Assembly: GCF_002903145.1 (NCBI RefSeq)
Contig: NZ_PPDJ01000015.1
Span: forward strand, 1-56,295
Length of the DNA stretch: 56,295 bases
From: Halobacteriovorax sp. DA5
GTDB lineage: Bacteria; Bdellovibrionota; Bacteriovoracia; Bacteriovoracales; Bacteriovoracaceae
Direction: 5' to 3'
The notes under the pieces are model-generated. The model saw only the letters and a program-made list of their open reading frames with translations, did no database searches and was not told the DNA's origin. Position numbers and translations under genes: made by a program. Below, one piece after another: positions 25,621 to 35,422 of the stretch; within the stretch, counting starts at the first letter, position 1, and every line of letters starts with the position of its first letter.

Positions 25621-27758
25621 TACTTTTGTGCCTCTTTGATTTTTGTAATTACATCTTTTGCGGCTTCAGCAATTGTTGTTCCTGGTCCATAGATTCCCTT
25701 AACACCAGCTTCATAAAGGAAGTCATAGTCTTTTCTAGGAATTACTCCACCTGCAACAACGATGATATCTTCTGCATCAAGTTTTTTAAGCTCAGCAATT
25801 AGTTCTGGAATTAATGTTTTGTGTCCCGCTGCAAGTGAAGATGCACCAACGACGTGAACATCGTTTTCTACAGCTTGCTTCGCAACTTCTTCCGGAGTTG
25901 AGAAAAGCGGAGAAAGGTCAACGTCAAAACCAACATCTGCATATGCTGTTGCTACAACTTTGGCTCCACGGTCATGTCCATCTTGCCCCATCTTTGCAAC
26001 GAGAATTCTCGGACGACGTCCAAAGTCTCTTTCAAATTGGTCAATTTCGTTTTTAATGCTCATCCATTCCTCATCGCTTTCAAATGATTTACCATAAACA
26101 CCTGAAACAGTTTTTGTATTTGCATTGTAGCGTCCCCATTCCTTCTCTAGTGCATAAGTGATTTCACCAACACTACAACGCGCTTCCATTGCCTCAACAG
26201 CAAGTTCTAAACCATTGCCGTTTCCAGTTTTAGCGTAATATTCAAGCTTTGCCATACATTCACTAACTTTCGCTTCATCACGTGATTCACGAATTTCTTC
26301 AAGTCTTTTGATTTGTTCATTAAGAACTTGAACGTTATCGATTTCAAGAACTTCAACGTGATCTTCTTTTGTTGGCTTATACTTGTTTACACCTACGATT
26401 ACATCTTCACCGCGATCAATACGTGCTTGCTTAAGTGCCGCGGCTTCTTCAATCTTAAGTTTTGGAAGACCTGTCTCAATTGCTTTTGCCATGCCACCAG
26501 CTTCCTCAATTTCTTTGATTAAGCTTCGAGCTTTGTCTGCAATCTCTTTCGTCAGAGTTTCCATCATGTATGAACCACCCCATGGATCAACAGTGTTTGT
26601 AATTCCTGTTTCTTCCTGAAGGATGATTTGAGTATTTCTTGCAATACGAGCAGAGAATTCAGTTGGAAGTGCAATCGCTTCATCAAAAGAGTTCGTGTGA
26701 AGAGATTGTGTACCACCGAATACCGCTGCCATTGCTTCAATTGTAGTACGAATAATATTGTTATATGGATCCTGTTCCGTTAATGACCAACCAGAAGTCT
26801 GGCAGTGGGTACGTAGCATTTTCGATTTAATATTTTTCGGCTCATATCTTTCAACAATTTCAGACCATAGAAGTCTTGCCGCGCGAAGCTTTGCAATTTC
26901 CATGTAAAAGTTCATTCCAATACCAAAGAAGAATGAGAGTCTTGGCGCGAATTGATCAATCTGCATACCTGCTTTAATTGCAGTGTCGATATATTCTTTT
27001 CCATCTGCAAGAGTGTAAGCTAGCTCTAAGGCAGCATCTGCACCTGCTTCTTGAATATGGTAACCAGAAATCGAGATAGAGTTGAACTTCGGCATATTAG
27101 TTGAAGTGTATTCAAAAATATCTGCGATAACTTTCATTGAAGGAGCTGGTGGGAATATATAAGTATTTCTTACCATGAACTCTTTTAAGATATCATTTTG
27201 AATTGTTCCTGAAAGTTGATCAAGAGATACACCTTGCTCTTTTGCTGCAACAATATATCCTGCTAGAACAGGTAACACAGCACCATTCATTGTCATCGAA
27301 ACAGATACTTTATCTAATGGGATTCCATCAAAGAGTACTTTCATATCTTCAACTGTATCGATTGCAACACCTGCTTTACCAACATCACCTTTTACACGAG
27401 GATGGTCTGAATCGTAACCTCTGTGAGTAGCAAGATCGAATGCAACTGAAACACCTTGTCCACCTGCCGCTAGTGCCTTCTTATAAAAATCATTTGATTC
27501 TTTTGCTGTAGAAAATCCAGCATACTGGCGAATCGTCCATGGACGTCCTGTATACATCGTAGCTCTTGGACCTCTGATAAACGGATCCATTCCTGGCATT
27601 GTATCAACGAGGTTATTATTTTCTAGATCAGCTTTTGTATAAAGAGATTTAAGTTCAATCCCCTCTGGAGTTTGAGTAACCTTAGGGCCTTTACCTCTTG
27701 TTTCTTTGTCAGCTAATTCTTTCCAAGTGTTTAAGTTATCTTTTGAATTATTTGGCAT
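25620..27758 (-). CDS. scpA: Methylmalonyl-CoA mutase
   Basis: 712 residues, the length of the single-chain homodimeric type (E. coli Sbm) or the large subunit of the alpha-beta type. It converts methylmalonyl-CoA to succinyl-CoA. The N-terminal TIM barrel has the substrate motif [16 protein letters not shown] near residue 68. The C-terminal B12 domain has [11 protein letters not shown] (DxHxxG, the lower-ligand histidine) near residue 590 and the [11 protein letters not shown] and VVAGGVIP loops. No small-subunit gene is next to it, so a homodimer is likely. It forms an operon with the HAD gene and meaB. Confidence 0.96.
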   Translation of the reverse strand: MPNNSKDNLNTWKELADKETRGKGPKVTQTPEGIELKSLYTKADLENNNLVDTMPGMDPFIRGPRATMYTGRPWTIRQYAGFSTAKESNDFYKKALAAGGQGVSVAFDLATHRGYDSDHPRVKGDVGKAGVAIDTVEDMKVLFDGIPLDKVSVSMTMNGAVLPVLAGYIVAAKEQGVSLDQLSGTIQNDILKEFMVRNTYIFPPAPSMKVIADIFEYTSTNMPKFNSISISGYHIQEAGADAALELAYTLADGKEYIDTAIKAGMQIDQFAPRLSFFFGIGMNFYMEIAKLRAARLLWSEIVERYEPKNIKSKMLRTHCQTSGWSLTEQDPYNNIIRTTIEAMAAVFGGTQSLHTNSFDEAIALPTEFSARIARNTQIILQEETGITNTVDPWGGSYMMETLTKEIADKARSLIKEIEEAGGMAKAIETGLPKLKIEEAAALKQARIDRGEDVIVGVNKYKPTKEDHVEVLEIDNVQVLNEQIKRLEEIRESRDEAKVSECMAKLEYYAKTGNGNGLELAVEAMEARCSVGEITYALEKEWGRYNANTKTVSGVYGKSFESDEEWMSIKNEIDQFERDFGRRPRILVAKMGQDGHDRGAKVVATAYADVGFDVDLSPLFSTPEEVAKQAVENDVHVVGASSLAAGHKTLIPELIAELKKLDAEDIIVVAGGVIPRKDYDFLYEAGVKGIYGPGTTIAEAAKDVITKIKEAQK

Positions 27759-28406
27759 TTATTCTCCTTCAAACCACTTTACAACTACGTGATCAATTCC
27801 TGCTCTTTGAGCGGCTTCAATTCCAGTCGGTGAGTCTTCAAAAATTAGACATTCGTGTGTTTGAGCTTTAAAAAAATCCTGTGCCAATAGATATGGTGCA
27901 GGATCAGGCTTCGTTTTATCTACTTCTCTTTCTGTAATTATTTTTTCAAAGTAACAGTCTAGTTCACAATGTTTTAAAATTGGATGAGTTACTTCGTATT
28001 GACTTGCTGTTACTAGTGCAAGTCGGATATCACTGTCTTTTAAGCGTTTAAGCAGTGAATGAATATTTCTATGTCTTATATTATTTGCATCAGACTGGCC
28101 AATAAGCTTAACTAAGGCTTCATTTTTTTTAGTCAAATACTCGTCTAAGTGGTTGAGGCCTAATGCCTCTTGGATCATTGGAAAAACTTCACCATCGGAC
28201 ATGCCATAAGTTTCCTCCATTGATGGAATTTTCTTTCCTTGGCATAAAGATTTTACGACTTCGTAGTGAAGAGGCTCACTATTTAATATTGTTCCATCCA
28301 TATCAAAGAAGATATAAGGTCTTGTTTTTGCAATGGCCAAGATCTCTTCAATAACAGCTTCGTCTAAAATACTGAAATCACTGAGCTTTTTTCCGATCAT
28401 ATTCAT
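27759..28406 (-). CDS. HAD-family phosphatase, beta-phosphoglucomutase-like
   Basis: 215 residues. Motif I DMDGT has the two catalytic aspartates at 35 and 37, motif II is ALVTASQ near 130, a Lys in DKTKPDP lies near 165, and motif IV is IFEDSPTGIEAAQRAG near 185. The alpha-helical cap (about 45-105) is of the phosphoglycolate phosphatase/beta-phosphoglucomutase type. Substrate unknown. It is the first gene of the operon with methylmalonyl-CoA mutase, whose start is directly next to its stop. The start could also be the ATG two codons downstream. Confidence 0.88.
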   Translation of the reverse strand: MNMIGKKLSDFSILDEAVIEEILAIAKTRPYIFFDMDGTILNSEPLHYEVVKSLCQGKKIPSMEETYGMSDGEVFPMIQEALGLNHLDEYLTKKNEALVKLIGQSDANNIRHRNIHSLLKRLKDSDIRLALVTASQYEVTHPILKHCELDCYFEKIITEREVDKTKPDPAPYLLAQDFFKAQTHECLIFEDSPTGIEAAQRAGIDHVVVKWFEGE

Positions 28407-28447
28407 TCCAACTTTATACCATAAAAACCTAGGAATTTGTTTCGTTG

Positions 28448-28477
28448 TTGTTTTGCGTCATGAGATTAAGTTATAAT
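28448..28477 (+). promoter_or_regulatory. Candidate promoter for the 28498 gene
   Basis: TTGTTT (28448-28453), an 18-base spacer and a perfect TATAAT (28472-28477). It lies in the divergent gap between the HAD gene and the 28498 gene, with a predicted short leader containing the strong SD. Confidence 0.5.
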
Positions 28478-28497
28478 TTATAGATACGGAGGAGATT

Positions 28498-29028
28498 GTG
28501 AAAAAGCATACGACCAACATTTCTCTTGAACCTTCACTGCAGGCATATTTCTATGACGAACTGCATCGCATAAACCTAAGAAGGCAAAACCCTTTACCAC
28601 AACTATCTATTTTCTATTCATCATTAGTTATGGATAAGTTTGGTCTTTCCCAGCACTATTTTGAAGAGCAGAAAGATGGAAGATTAAGAGAGAAAACTCT
28701 TGGGTTGAAACTACTTCAAGCTGAACATCTTAATGAGCGAGAAAAGAAAAGAGAATTAAGAGATATCGCTGACACAGCTTTATTTTTATGTGGTTATTTC
28801 TCAAATTCGGTTAACGAGAAAATTATTGATTTGGGCTACTATTGTGAGGTTGGTAAAACTGCATATCAAAAACTAGATCACTATCAACATACATTCTATG
28901 ATTCTAGTGGCTTCTTTAAGAATCTCGCTTCGCAGTTTTATGACATCATTAATCTGATGAGTTTACTGCAAAGCGATTGCAACTTAAATGAAGAGCAGTA
29001 TCTACTCTTTACTAAGGATGTATCGTAG
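28498..29028 (+). CDS. Conserved-looking protein of unknown function
   Basis: 176 residues from a GTG start, fixed by the very strong SD GGAGGAG at 28488-28494. No signal peptide or membrane segment. The protein appears mostly helical. A central segment (about 88-125: DIADTALFLCGYFS, then LGYYCEVGKTAYQKL) resembles a motif I associate with short unknown proteins of Deltaproteobacteria and relatives, but I cannot name a family. Its last 17 bases overlap the end of the M16 protease gene on the other strand. A good promoter precedes it, so it is its own transcription unit. Confidence 0.8.
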   Translation: MKKHTTNISLEPSLQAYFYDELHRINLRRQNPLPQLSIFYSSLVMDKFGLSQHYFEEQKDGRLREKTLGLKLLQAEHLNEREKKRELRDIADTALFLCGYFSNSVNEKIIDLGYYCEVGKTAYQKLDHYQHTFYDSSGFFKNLASQFYDIINLMSLLQSDCNLNEEQYLLFTKDVS

Positions 29029-31597
29029 TTGGGATACCATTATTAAGTGATTTCCCAACTGTAATTGTGATCCAATTTTGTTTTAATACTTTTTTGATAA
29101 TTTTTTGGAAATCTTCATATTTAAAATTTCTAATTTCTTCATTTGATTTATAGAAGTAATCAACACCAAGGCCATGTAATGCAGGAACAGAGTAAACATT
29201 TGCATAGTCGTCATTTACTTGAAGGTTAAGTTGATTTTGACCATCAATCATCATTTTAATGCGATCAAAATCAGATTTAGAGAGACCTTCTTTTTGTAAC
29301 TTAGATAAAATAGCATTGATAGCGTTAATTGCTTCAACTGTTTTATCATGGCCACTTGCCATGTAAATTCCCCAATATCCTGCTTCTAGAGCATTCATAT
29401 GAATCGGTTGAGCAACGTAACATAATCCTTTGCGATCTCTAACATCAACAAATAACTCAGAAGATTGACCAGATAAATGAGTTGTTAACATTTTGAAAAC
29501 AACATTTTCTTTGGCCGTAAGTTTCTTTGTTTGAGTAGCAATTAGAATTTGTGTTTGTTCGCGATCAAAATCGATATGTGTTTCAACTGTTTTAATAGGA
29601 ACAACTTTTTTTGCTTCTTTCTTCTTATCTTTTCTAGGTTTTAAATCTTTAAAGTAAAATTCAACTTTCTCTTTAACTTCATCTAAAGAAAGATCACCAC
29701 AAAAAGTGATAAGCATTTCTTTTGTTCTTAAGTTTTTCTCATGAACTTTCGCTAGATCTTCTTTCTTTAGCGCTTTAACAGATTTTTCTGTTCCAATAGT
29801 TGAAAGGGCATATGAATGTCCTTTAAATAGTAAGTTAGTAGCTTCATTAAAGCAGTGCCTTGTCGGGTCCGCTTTATTCGCTTCAATAGTTCTAAAGATT
29901 AACTTCTTTTCATGCGCAATAAACTTTGCTTGAAAAGTAGGGTGAATTAGTGACTTGAAAAAGTGCTTAGATAGGTCTGAAAAGTATTCACTTTGACCAT
30001 GCATCGTCATTCCGTATGCATTCTTTCCAGAGAAGCTGTTAAACATCGTTGATTTATTATCAAGATCTAATTTTAGCTTTTCGTAGCTTAGACCTTTATA
30101 GCCTTTTGTAAGTTGTGAACTCATTAGGCTGTATAATCCGTTTGTCTTTATTGTTTCATCAACTAGGCCACCTTTGAGGTAAGCATGCATGACAAACGTA
30201 GGTGTAATTGCATTATAACGATAAAGAAGTTTAATTCCTGGCTTGATTTCAACAATTTGAGTTGCTGGATCATGCTTAGACTTAGTGGCCTTAATGGCTT
30301 GCTCTTTCGTATTCTTTTTAAGTTTCGCAATTTTATTCTTAAACTCCACAAGTTTTGGTTTGAACTCTTGCGGCTTTAATTCATTTGGAATTTGAAGGCT
30401 TAGATGAAGTGAGCGTCCAAAAATATCAGAGTACTTCTTATTTACTTCTTTCAGACTAGTCTTTTTAATCTTGTTGATAAATTCTTGCTCGATCTCAAGA
30501 TCCTTTGCTCCAGCGTAACTACTACCTAGAGAAAAAGCATAAGATTCAAGAGATTCTTTTTCATAGATTTTAGCTGCTACATATTGGTTTTTGATCTTTT
30601 TAATATCATTTTCTTTAAGTCCAACAGTAGTCGCTTCTGTTATCGTTTTTTCTAGCTCATGCATGACTTTTTGATAATTCTCTTTTGGGAAGTTGATTCT
30701 TAAAAAGTGAATACCACCGTCAGCAAAGAACATTGAAGAAGATGTACAATTATTTGCTATCGTATTATTTAAAACAAGATTTTTATAAAGAGGTGACGTC
30801 TCTCCATAACCTAGAGCATTGTAGGCGAGGTCTTCACCTGCTGCACTGTCTGATTTCATCGGTGGACATTCGATGGCCATTGTTAATTGGCACATACGTA
30901 CGTCTTTTTTATGAATCTCAATCGTTGATTTTTTGTGAAGAGAAAATGAAGGTCTTTCAGATCGTTTACCTTTTGGTAGTTCATAACCTTCAATTGTCTT
31001 TATGTATTTCTTTTTTTCTTTTAAGTCACCTGCAACAACTAAGAATGCGTTAGCATTATTATAGTGATTGTTTCTAAAATCAATTAACTGATTACGTGTG
31101 AAGTTTTTAATTGTTTTTTCATTTCCAAGGATCGGGTGAGCGTAACCACCGTTAAAAGACATTTCTTGAATTCTTTGAAATGAGTATTGGCCTGGGTTAT
31201 CTTGGCTTCTACGATATTCTTCAAAAACCACTTCTCTTTCAGGCACTAGATCTTCTTGTTTAAACATTGGGTTAGATACCATATCCATAATGATATCAAT
31301 TGATGTATTAAAGTAGGCGATGGGTGAATTTATATAATAGCAAGTGTAATCAAAAGAAGTGAATGCGTTTACTTCGCCTCCAAATGACTCTACATCGTGA
31401 GCAATCTTGGCCCCTGGTCTTTTTTGTGTTCCTTTAAAAAACATGTGCTCAAGAAAGTGTGCAATTCCAAAGTTAGACTCATCTTCTAGAGTTGAGCCTG
31501 CTCTGAACCATATCTGTACAGATGCACTTGTATTTCCTGGAACATCAACAAAAATGACTTCCAAACCATTATTTAACTTTTCTATTTCATATTTCAT
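29012..31597 (-). CDS. M16-family zinc metalloprotease, two-domain
   Basis: 861 residues, a full N- plus C-terminal M16 pair in one chain. The N-terminal half has the inverted zinc motif HFLEH (HxxEH) near residue 47 and the third ligand in REVVFEEYRRS near residue 124, so it should be active. The C-terminal half (about 450-861) lacks HxxEH and is the usual inactive partner. No signal peptide is seen, so it is probably cytoplasmic or released by another route. Such enzymes cut short peptides. It is read away from hemW with a 60-base gap. Confidence 0.92.
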   Translation of the reverse strand: MKYEIEKLNNGLEVIFVDVPGNTSASVQIWFRAGSTLEDESNFGIAHFLEHMFFKGTQKRPGAKIAHDVESFGGEVNAFTSFDYTCYYINSPIAYFNTSIDIIMDMVSNPMFKQEDLVPEREVVFEEYRRSQDNPGQYSFQRIQEMSFNGGYAHPILGNEKTIKNFTRNQLIDFRNNHYNNANAFLVVAGDLKEKKKYIKTIEGYELPKGKRSERPSFSLHKKSTIEIHKKDVRMCQLTMAIECPPMKSDSAAGEDLAYNALGYGETSPLYKNLVLNNTIANNCTSSSMFFADGGIHFLRINFPKENYQKVMHELEKTITEATTVGLKENDIKKIKNQYVAAKIYEKESLESYAFSLGSSYAGAKDLEIEQEFINKIKKTSLKEVNKKYSDIFGRSLHLSLQIPNELKPQEFKPKLVEFKNKIAKLKKNTKEQAIKATKSKHDPATQIVEIKPGIKLLYRYNAITPTFVMHAYLKGGLVDETIKTNGLYSLMSSQLTKGYKGLSYEKLKLDLDNKSTMFNSFSGKNAYGMTMHGQSEYFSDLSKHFFKSLIHPTFQAKFIAHEKKLIFRTIEANKADPTRHCFNEATNLLFKGHSYALSTIGTEKSVKALKKEDLAKVHEKNLRTKEMLITFCGDLSLDEVKEKVEFYFKDLKPRKDKKKEAKKVVPIKTVETHIDFDREQTQILIATQTKKLTAKENVVFKMLTTHLSGQSSELFVDVRDRKGLCYVAQPIHMNALEAGYWGIYMASGHDKTVEAINAINAILSKLQKEGLSKSDFDRIKMMIDGQNQLNLQVNDDYANVYSVPALHGLGVDYFYKSNEEIRNFKYEDFQKIIKKVLKQNWITITVGKSLNNGIPTTIHP

Positions 31598-31657
31598 TTA
31601 CATTGCCTTTTAATTTTAGGTATTTGTTAATTATAGTCTGGGTTACAAAAAAATAAT

Positions 31658-32758
31658 ATGGAAGAAATAAAGTCGTTATATATCCATTTCCCGTTCTGTC
31701 GTCATCTTTGTAACTATTGTGACTTTTTTAAGTCAATTAAAGAAAACGACGGACAGCTCGATGATTTCGAAAGGCTCTTTGCAGATATGTCTGCAAAGCA
31801 CAGTGCTATTCTAGATAGTCATAGGGCCACTCTTAAGGAGCTAGAGACTCTCTATATTGGTGGAGGAACACCGAGTTTATGGGGCAGCCGAGGTGCATAT
31901 TTCTTAAGGGATTGGTTAAGAGACAATAATATTTCTTTGAAAGAGGATTGTGAGTTTACTCTTGAAGTAAATCCAGGGGCCTGGACTGAAGAGACATTAA
32001 GTAGTTGGAGAAGTATCGGAGCGAATCGCTACTCTTTAGGCGTCCAATCATTAAACCCAAATTTTCTTAAGATCATTGACCGCGTCCACAATATTGATGA
32101 TGTCCATGAAACATTAAAGTATTTTAATAAAGGTAATTATAATTTCTCTGTAGACTTTATGATTGGTCTACCTTTTTCTCAGAAGTATAATCGTGATATT
32201 ATTGCTGAGCTAACTGAGATTCTTACTTATAATCCAAGTCATATTAGTCTTTATATCCTAACTGTTCCGAAACATTATAAGCACTACGATGAGTTACCGG
32301 ATGAAGAGTGGATAAGTGATGAATATATTAAAGTTGCTAACTTCCTTGCTATAAATGGCTTCAGGCACTATGAAGTTTCAAATTTTGCTAAAGAGAACAA
32401 GGCTTCAATTCATAATCTTAATTACTGGAGAATGGAGTCCGTTGCAGCAATAGGCCCTTCTGCCACTGGTTACCTTAAAAACAATCGCTATCGCTACAAG
32501 TGGAAGACCAAGGGTGCGGATGTCGTTGAAGAAAATTTAAGTGAAGATGAGTTTCAAATTGAGAGACTCTATATGAATCTTCGATCTAGCGTTGGATTTC
32601 CGATTAAAGATTCTTATTGGGGTGACTTGAGCGAGCTGGTTCAATCTTTGAAATCACGTGGATTAGCGATGGCCGGACGTGATCACTTTTATTTAACGTC
32701 CCGCGGCTTTCTTATCTTAGATACAATAATAGATGAAATCTTTAAAATTTCTAAGTAG
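31658..32758 (+). CDS. hemW: HemW-like radical SAM protein
   Basis: 366 residues, near the length of HemW. The radical-SAM cluster motif CRHLCNYC (CxxxCxxC) is at 14-21; the next residues YIGGGTPSLW and FTLEVNPG match the HemN/HemW SAM-binding region. The extra Cys typical of true HemN oxidases after the motif (CxxxCxxCxC) is absent: residue 23 is Phe, as in HemW. HemW carries haem rather than oxidising coproporphyrinogen. It comes directly before grpE, where it often sits with hrcA in other bacteria. No clear SD. Confidence 0.92.
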   Translation: MEEIKSLYIHFPFCRHLCNYCDFFKSIKENDGQLDDFERLFADMSAKHSAILDSHRATLKELETLYIGGGTPSLWGSRGAYFLRDWLRDNNISLKEDCEFTLEVNPGAWTEETLSSWRSIGANRYSLGVQSLNPNFLKIIDRVHNIDDVHETLKYFNKGNYNFSVDFMIGLPFSQKYNRDIIAELTEILTYNPSHISLYILTVPKHYKHYDELPDEEWISDEYIKVANFLAINGFRHYEVSNFAKENKASIHNLNYWRMESVAAIGPSATGYLKNNRYRYKWKTKGADVVEENLSEDEFQIERLYMNLRSSVGFPIKDSYWGDLSELVQSLKSRGLAMAGRDHFYLTSRGFLILDTIIDEIFKISK

Positions 32759-32865
32759 TTTCAGGTACTTATAAAACAATTCGAAAAAAAATTATTGCTC
32801 AACGTTGACACTGGGCCAAAGGCTACCATCTTTAGGTTAGAGATAAATTTAAAGAGGTAGTTGTA

Positions 32866-33423
32866 ATGTCTGAAACTCACGTTAATGAAGAAAATGAAAA
32901 AGAATTAGGACCTGAGACTAATGAAGAAACTCAGGAAGCTTCTCAAGTTGAAGAAATTGAAACTGAAAATGAAGTTTCTGAAGAAATGAAAGAGCTAATG
33001 GAATTTAAGGATAAATTTTATTACGTAGCGGCTGAGATGGAAAATCTAAAAAGACGCCACGAGAAACAACTACAGGATCAAATTAAATTTGGAACTGAGA
33101 AAGTAATGATGGGTCTTTTAGATGTTGTTGATAACCTAGAAAGAACCCTTCAAGCGATTTCAAGTGACGAAGATGAAAAGGTTAAAAATATTTACACAGG
33201 TGTAGATATGGTTAAAAACCAGTTCCTTGAAACACTTAAGACGAATGGTTTAGAAAAAATTGAAACAGAAGGTAAGATTTTCGATCCACACTTTCACGAA
33301 GCAATGGCACAAATGCCAGCAGAAGGAAAAGAGGATCAAGAGATCGTACAAACATATCAAAATGGTTACTCACTAAATGGTAGAGTGATTAGAGCAGCAA
33401 AAGTAGTAGTAGCAAAAAACTAA
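32866..33423 (+). CDS. grpE: Nucleotide exchange factor GrpE
   Basis: 185 residues. A long acidic disordered N-terminus (about 1-40) is followed by the coiled-coil helix ([21 protein letters not shown]) and the C-terminal beta wing [13 protein letters not shown], the GrpE signature. It releases ADP from DnaK. SD AGAGG lies upstream. dnaK follows after 19 bases. Confidence 0.96.
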   Translation: MSETHVNEENEKELGPETNEETQEASQVEEIETENEVSEEMKELMEFKDKFYYVAAEMENLKRRHEKQLQDQIKFGTEKVMMGLLDVVDNLERTLQAISSDEDEKVKNIYTGVDMVKNQFLETLKTNGLEKIETEGKIFDPHFHEAMAQMPAEGKEDQEIVQTYQNGYSLNGRVIRAAKVVVAKN

Positions 33424-33442
33424 TTATATAAAGGAGATTATA

Positions 33443-35359
33443 ATGGGAAAAATTATTGGAATCGACTTAGGTACAACTAACTCATGTGTTTCTGTTCTTG
33501 AGAACGGAAAATACAAAATCGTAGCAAACGCAGAAGGACACAATACAACTCCATCTGTTATTGGTTTTGCAAACAACGGTGAAACTCTGGTTGGCCAAGT
33601 TGCAAAAAGACAAGCTGTAACTAACCCTTCAAAGACACTTTACGGGATCAAAAGACTTATTGGTCGTAAATTTGATACTCCAGAAGCAAAGTCATTCGCT
33701 GACGTAGCTCCATTTGAAATTTATGCAAATGATAATGGTGATGCATGGGTAAAAGTAGACGGTAAAGCAATGTCTCCTCAAGAAATTTCTGCGAAGGTTC
33801 TTCAAAAACTGAAGAAAGCGGCAGAAGATTACTTAGGTGAGACAGTGACAGAAGCTGTAATTACAGTTCCAGCATATTTTAACGACTCTCAAAGACAAGC
33901 AACTAAAGATGCAGGTAAAATTGCTGGGCTTGAAGTAAAAAGAATTATCAACGAGCCAACTGCTGCAGCACTTGCTTACGGACTAGAATCTAAGCAAGAT
34001 AAAAACATTGCAGTATTTGACCTTGGTGGTGGTACTTTCGATATCTCAATTCTAGAGATTACTTCAGACGGTGTATTCGAAGTAAAAGCAACTAATGGTG
34101 ATACATTCCTTGGTGGTGAAAACTTTGATGAAAATATCATTAACTTTCTAGCTGATGAATTTTTAAAGTCAGACGGAATTGATTTAAGAAAAGACCAAAT
34201 GGCACTTCAAAGATTAAAAGAAGCTGCTGAAAAAGCTAAGCATGAGCTATCGAACGTTAACTCAACAGATGTTAACCTTCCATTTATCACTGCAGATGCT
34301 TCTGGTCCAAAACACTTAAACGTAAACTTATCAAGAGCTAAGTTTGAGGCTTTAATTGCTGACCACTTAACTGCTCTTGCTAAGCCATGTTTAACTTGTC
34401 TTGAAGACTCTGGTCTTGAGAAGAGTGAAATTGATGAGGTAATCCTTGTTGGTGGTTCGACTCGTATTCCAGCTGTTCAAGAAAGAGTAAAAGAAATCTT
34501 TGGTAAAGAAGCTTCAAAAGGTGTTAACCCTGATGAAGTTGTAGCTGCAGGTGCTGCTATCCAAGGTGGTGTACTAGCTGGTGACGTAAAAGACGTACTA
34601 CTACTAGACGTAACTCCACTAACTCTAGGGATTGAGACTCTGGGTGGTGTAATGACTCCACTTATTGAGAAGAACACGACTATTCCTTCGAAGAAGTCAC
34701 AAACTTTCTCAACTGCTGTAGACAACCAACCAGCTGTTACAATTCACGTATGCCAAGGTGAGCGTGAATTTGCTAAAGATAATAAGTCACTAGGACGTTT
34801 TGACCTAAGTGGAATTGCACCAGCTCCAAGAGGTGTTCCACAGATCGAAGTTACTTTTGATATTGATGCTAACGGTATTGTTCACGTTTCTGCTGTAGAC
34901 AAAGCTACTGGTAAATCTCAAGAGATTAAGATTACTGCTGGTTCAGGTCTTTCAGATGAAGAAATTGAAAGAATGGTACAAGAAGCTGAAGCTAATAAAG
35001 AAGCTGATAAGAAAGCACGTGAGATCGTTGATACAAGAAACAATCTAGATGCACTTATCTTAAGCTGTGAAAAAATGATCAAAGACAGTGCTGATAAAAT
35101 CTCTGAAGACGATAAGTCTAAGTTAGAAGCAGCAATTAATGAAGCTAAAGGCAAGCTTCAGTCTGAGAATCTTGATGAGTTAAAAGCAGCTCAGGAAGCT
35201 CTAACTAATGCTTCTCATGCAATTGCTCAACAAATGTATCAACAGCCAGGTGCTGAAGCAGGTGCACAGCAAGCTGGACCAGAAGGTGATGCAGGAGCAA
35301 ACGCTGGTGCGAACAAGCAAGACGACGATGTTGTTGATGCTGACTTTAAAGAAGTTTAA
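33443..35359 (+). CDS. dnaK: Chaperone DnaK
   Basis: 638 residues, standard. The ATPase domain (1-385) starts [19 protein letters not shown] and has the [15 protein letters not shown] and [10 protein letters not shown] phosphate motifs. The linker [10 protein letters not shown] leads to the substrate domain (about 390-605) and an Ala/Gly/Gln-rich tail ending [11 protein letters not shown], close to the common EEVKD-type end. Works with DnaJ and GrpE in cytoplasmic protein folding. SD AAGGAG at about 33430. Confidence 0.98.
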   Translation: MGKIIGIDLGTTNSCVSVLENGKYKIVANAEGHNTTPSVIGFANNGETLVGQVAKRQAVTNPSKTLYGIKRLIGRKFDTPEAKSFADVAPFEIYANDNGDAWVKVDGKAMSPQEISAKVLQKLKKAAEDYLGETVTEAVITVPAYFNDSQRQATKDAGKIAGLEVKRIINEPTAAALAYGLESKQDKNIAVFDLGGGTFDISILEITSDGVFEVKATNGDTFLGGENFDENIINFLADEFLKSDGIDLRKDQMALQRLKEAAEKAKHELSNVNSTDVNLPFITADASGPKHLNVNLSRAKFEALIADHLTALAKPCLTCLEDSGLEKSEIDEVILVGGSTRIPAVQERVKEIFGKEASKGVNPDEVVAAGAAIQGGVLAGDVKDVLLLDVTPLTLGIETLGGVMTPLIEKNTTIPSKKSQTFSTAVDNQPAVTIHVCQGEREFAKDNKSLGRFDLSGIAPAPRGVPQIEVTFDIDANGIVHVSAVDKATGKSQEIKITAGSGLSDEEIERMVQEAEANKEADKKAREIVDTRNNLDALILSCEKMIKDSADKISEDDKSKLEAAINEAKGKLQSENLDELKAAQEALTNASHAIAQQMYQQPGAEAGAQQAGPEGDAGANAGANKQDDDVVDADFKEV

Positions 35360-35375
35360 TTAGAAATATAGAATT

Positions 35376-35398
35376 AAAGGGAGCCCTGTGCTCCCTTT
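35376..35398 (+). terminator. Hairpin between dnaK and dnaJ
   Basis: AAAGGGAG (35376-35383) pairs with CTCCCTTT (35391-35398) around a 7-base loop. Only a poor T run follows (GTTCGTT). It may act as a partial terminator or an mRNA-protecting structure that lowers dnaJ relative to dnaK. Confidence 0.5.
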
Positions 35399-35422
35399 GT
35401 TCGTTAATAGAGAATTTTAAAT

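Noticed and set aside
25223..27430. Plus-strand frames inside meaB and the mutase gene
   Set aside because: Opposite-strand shadows of well-supported genes with low-complexity translations.
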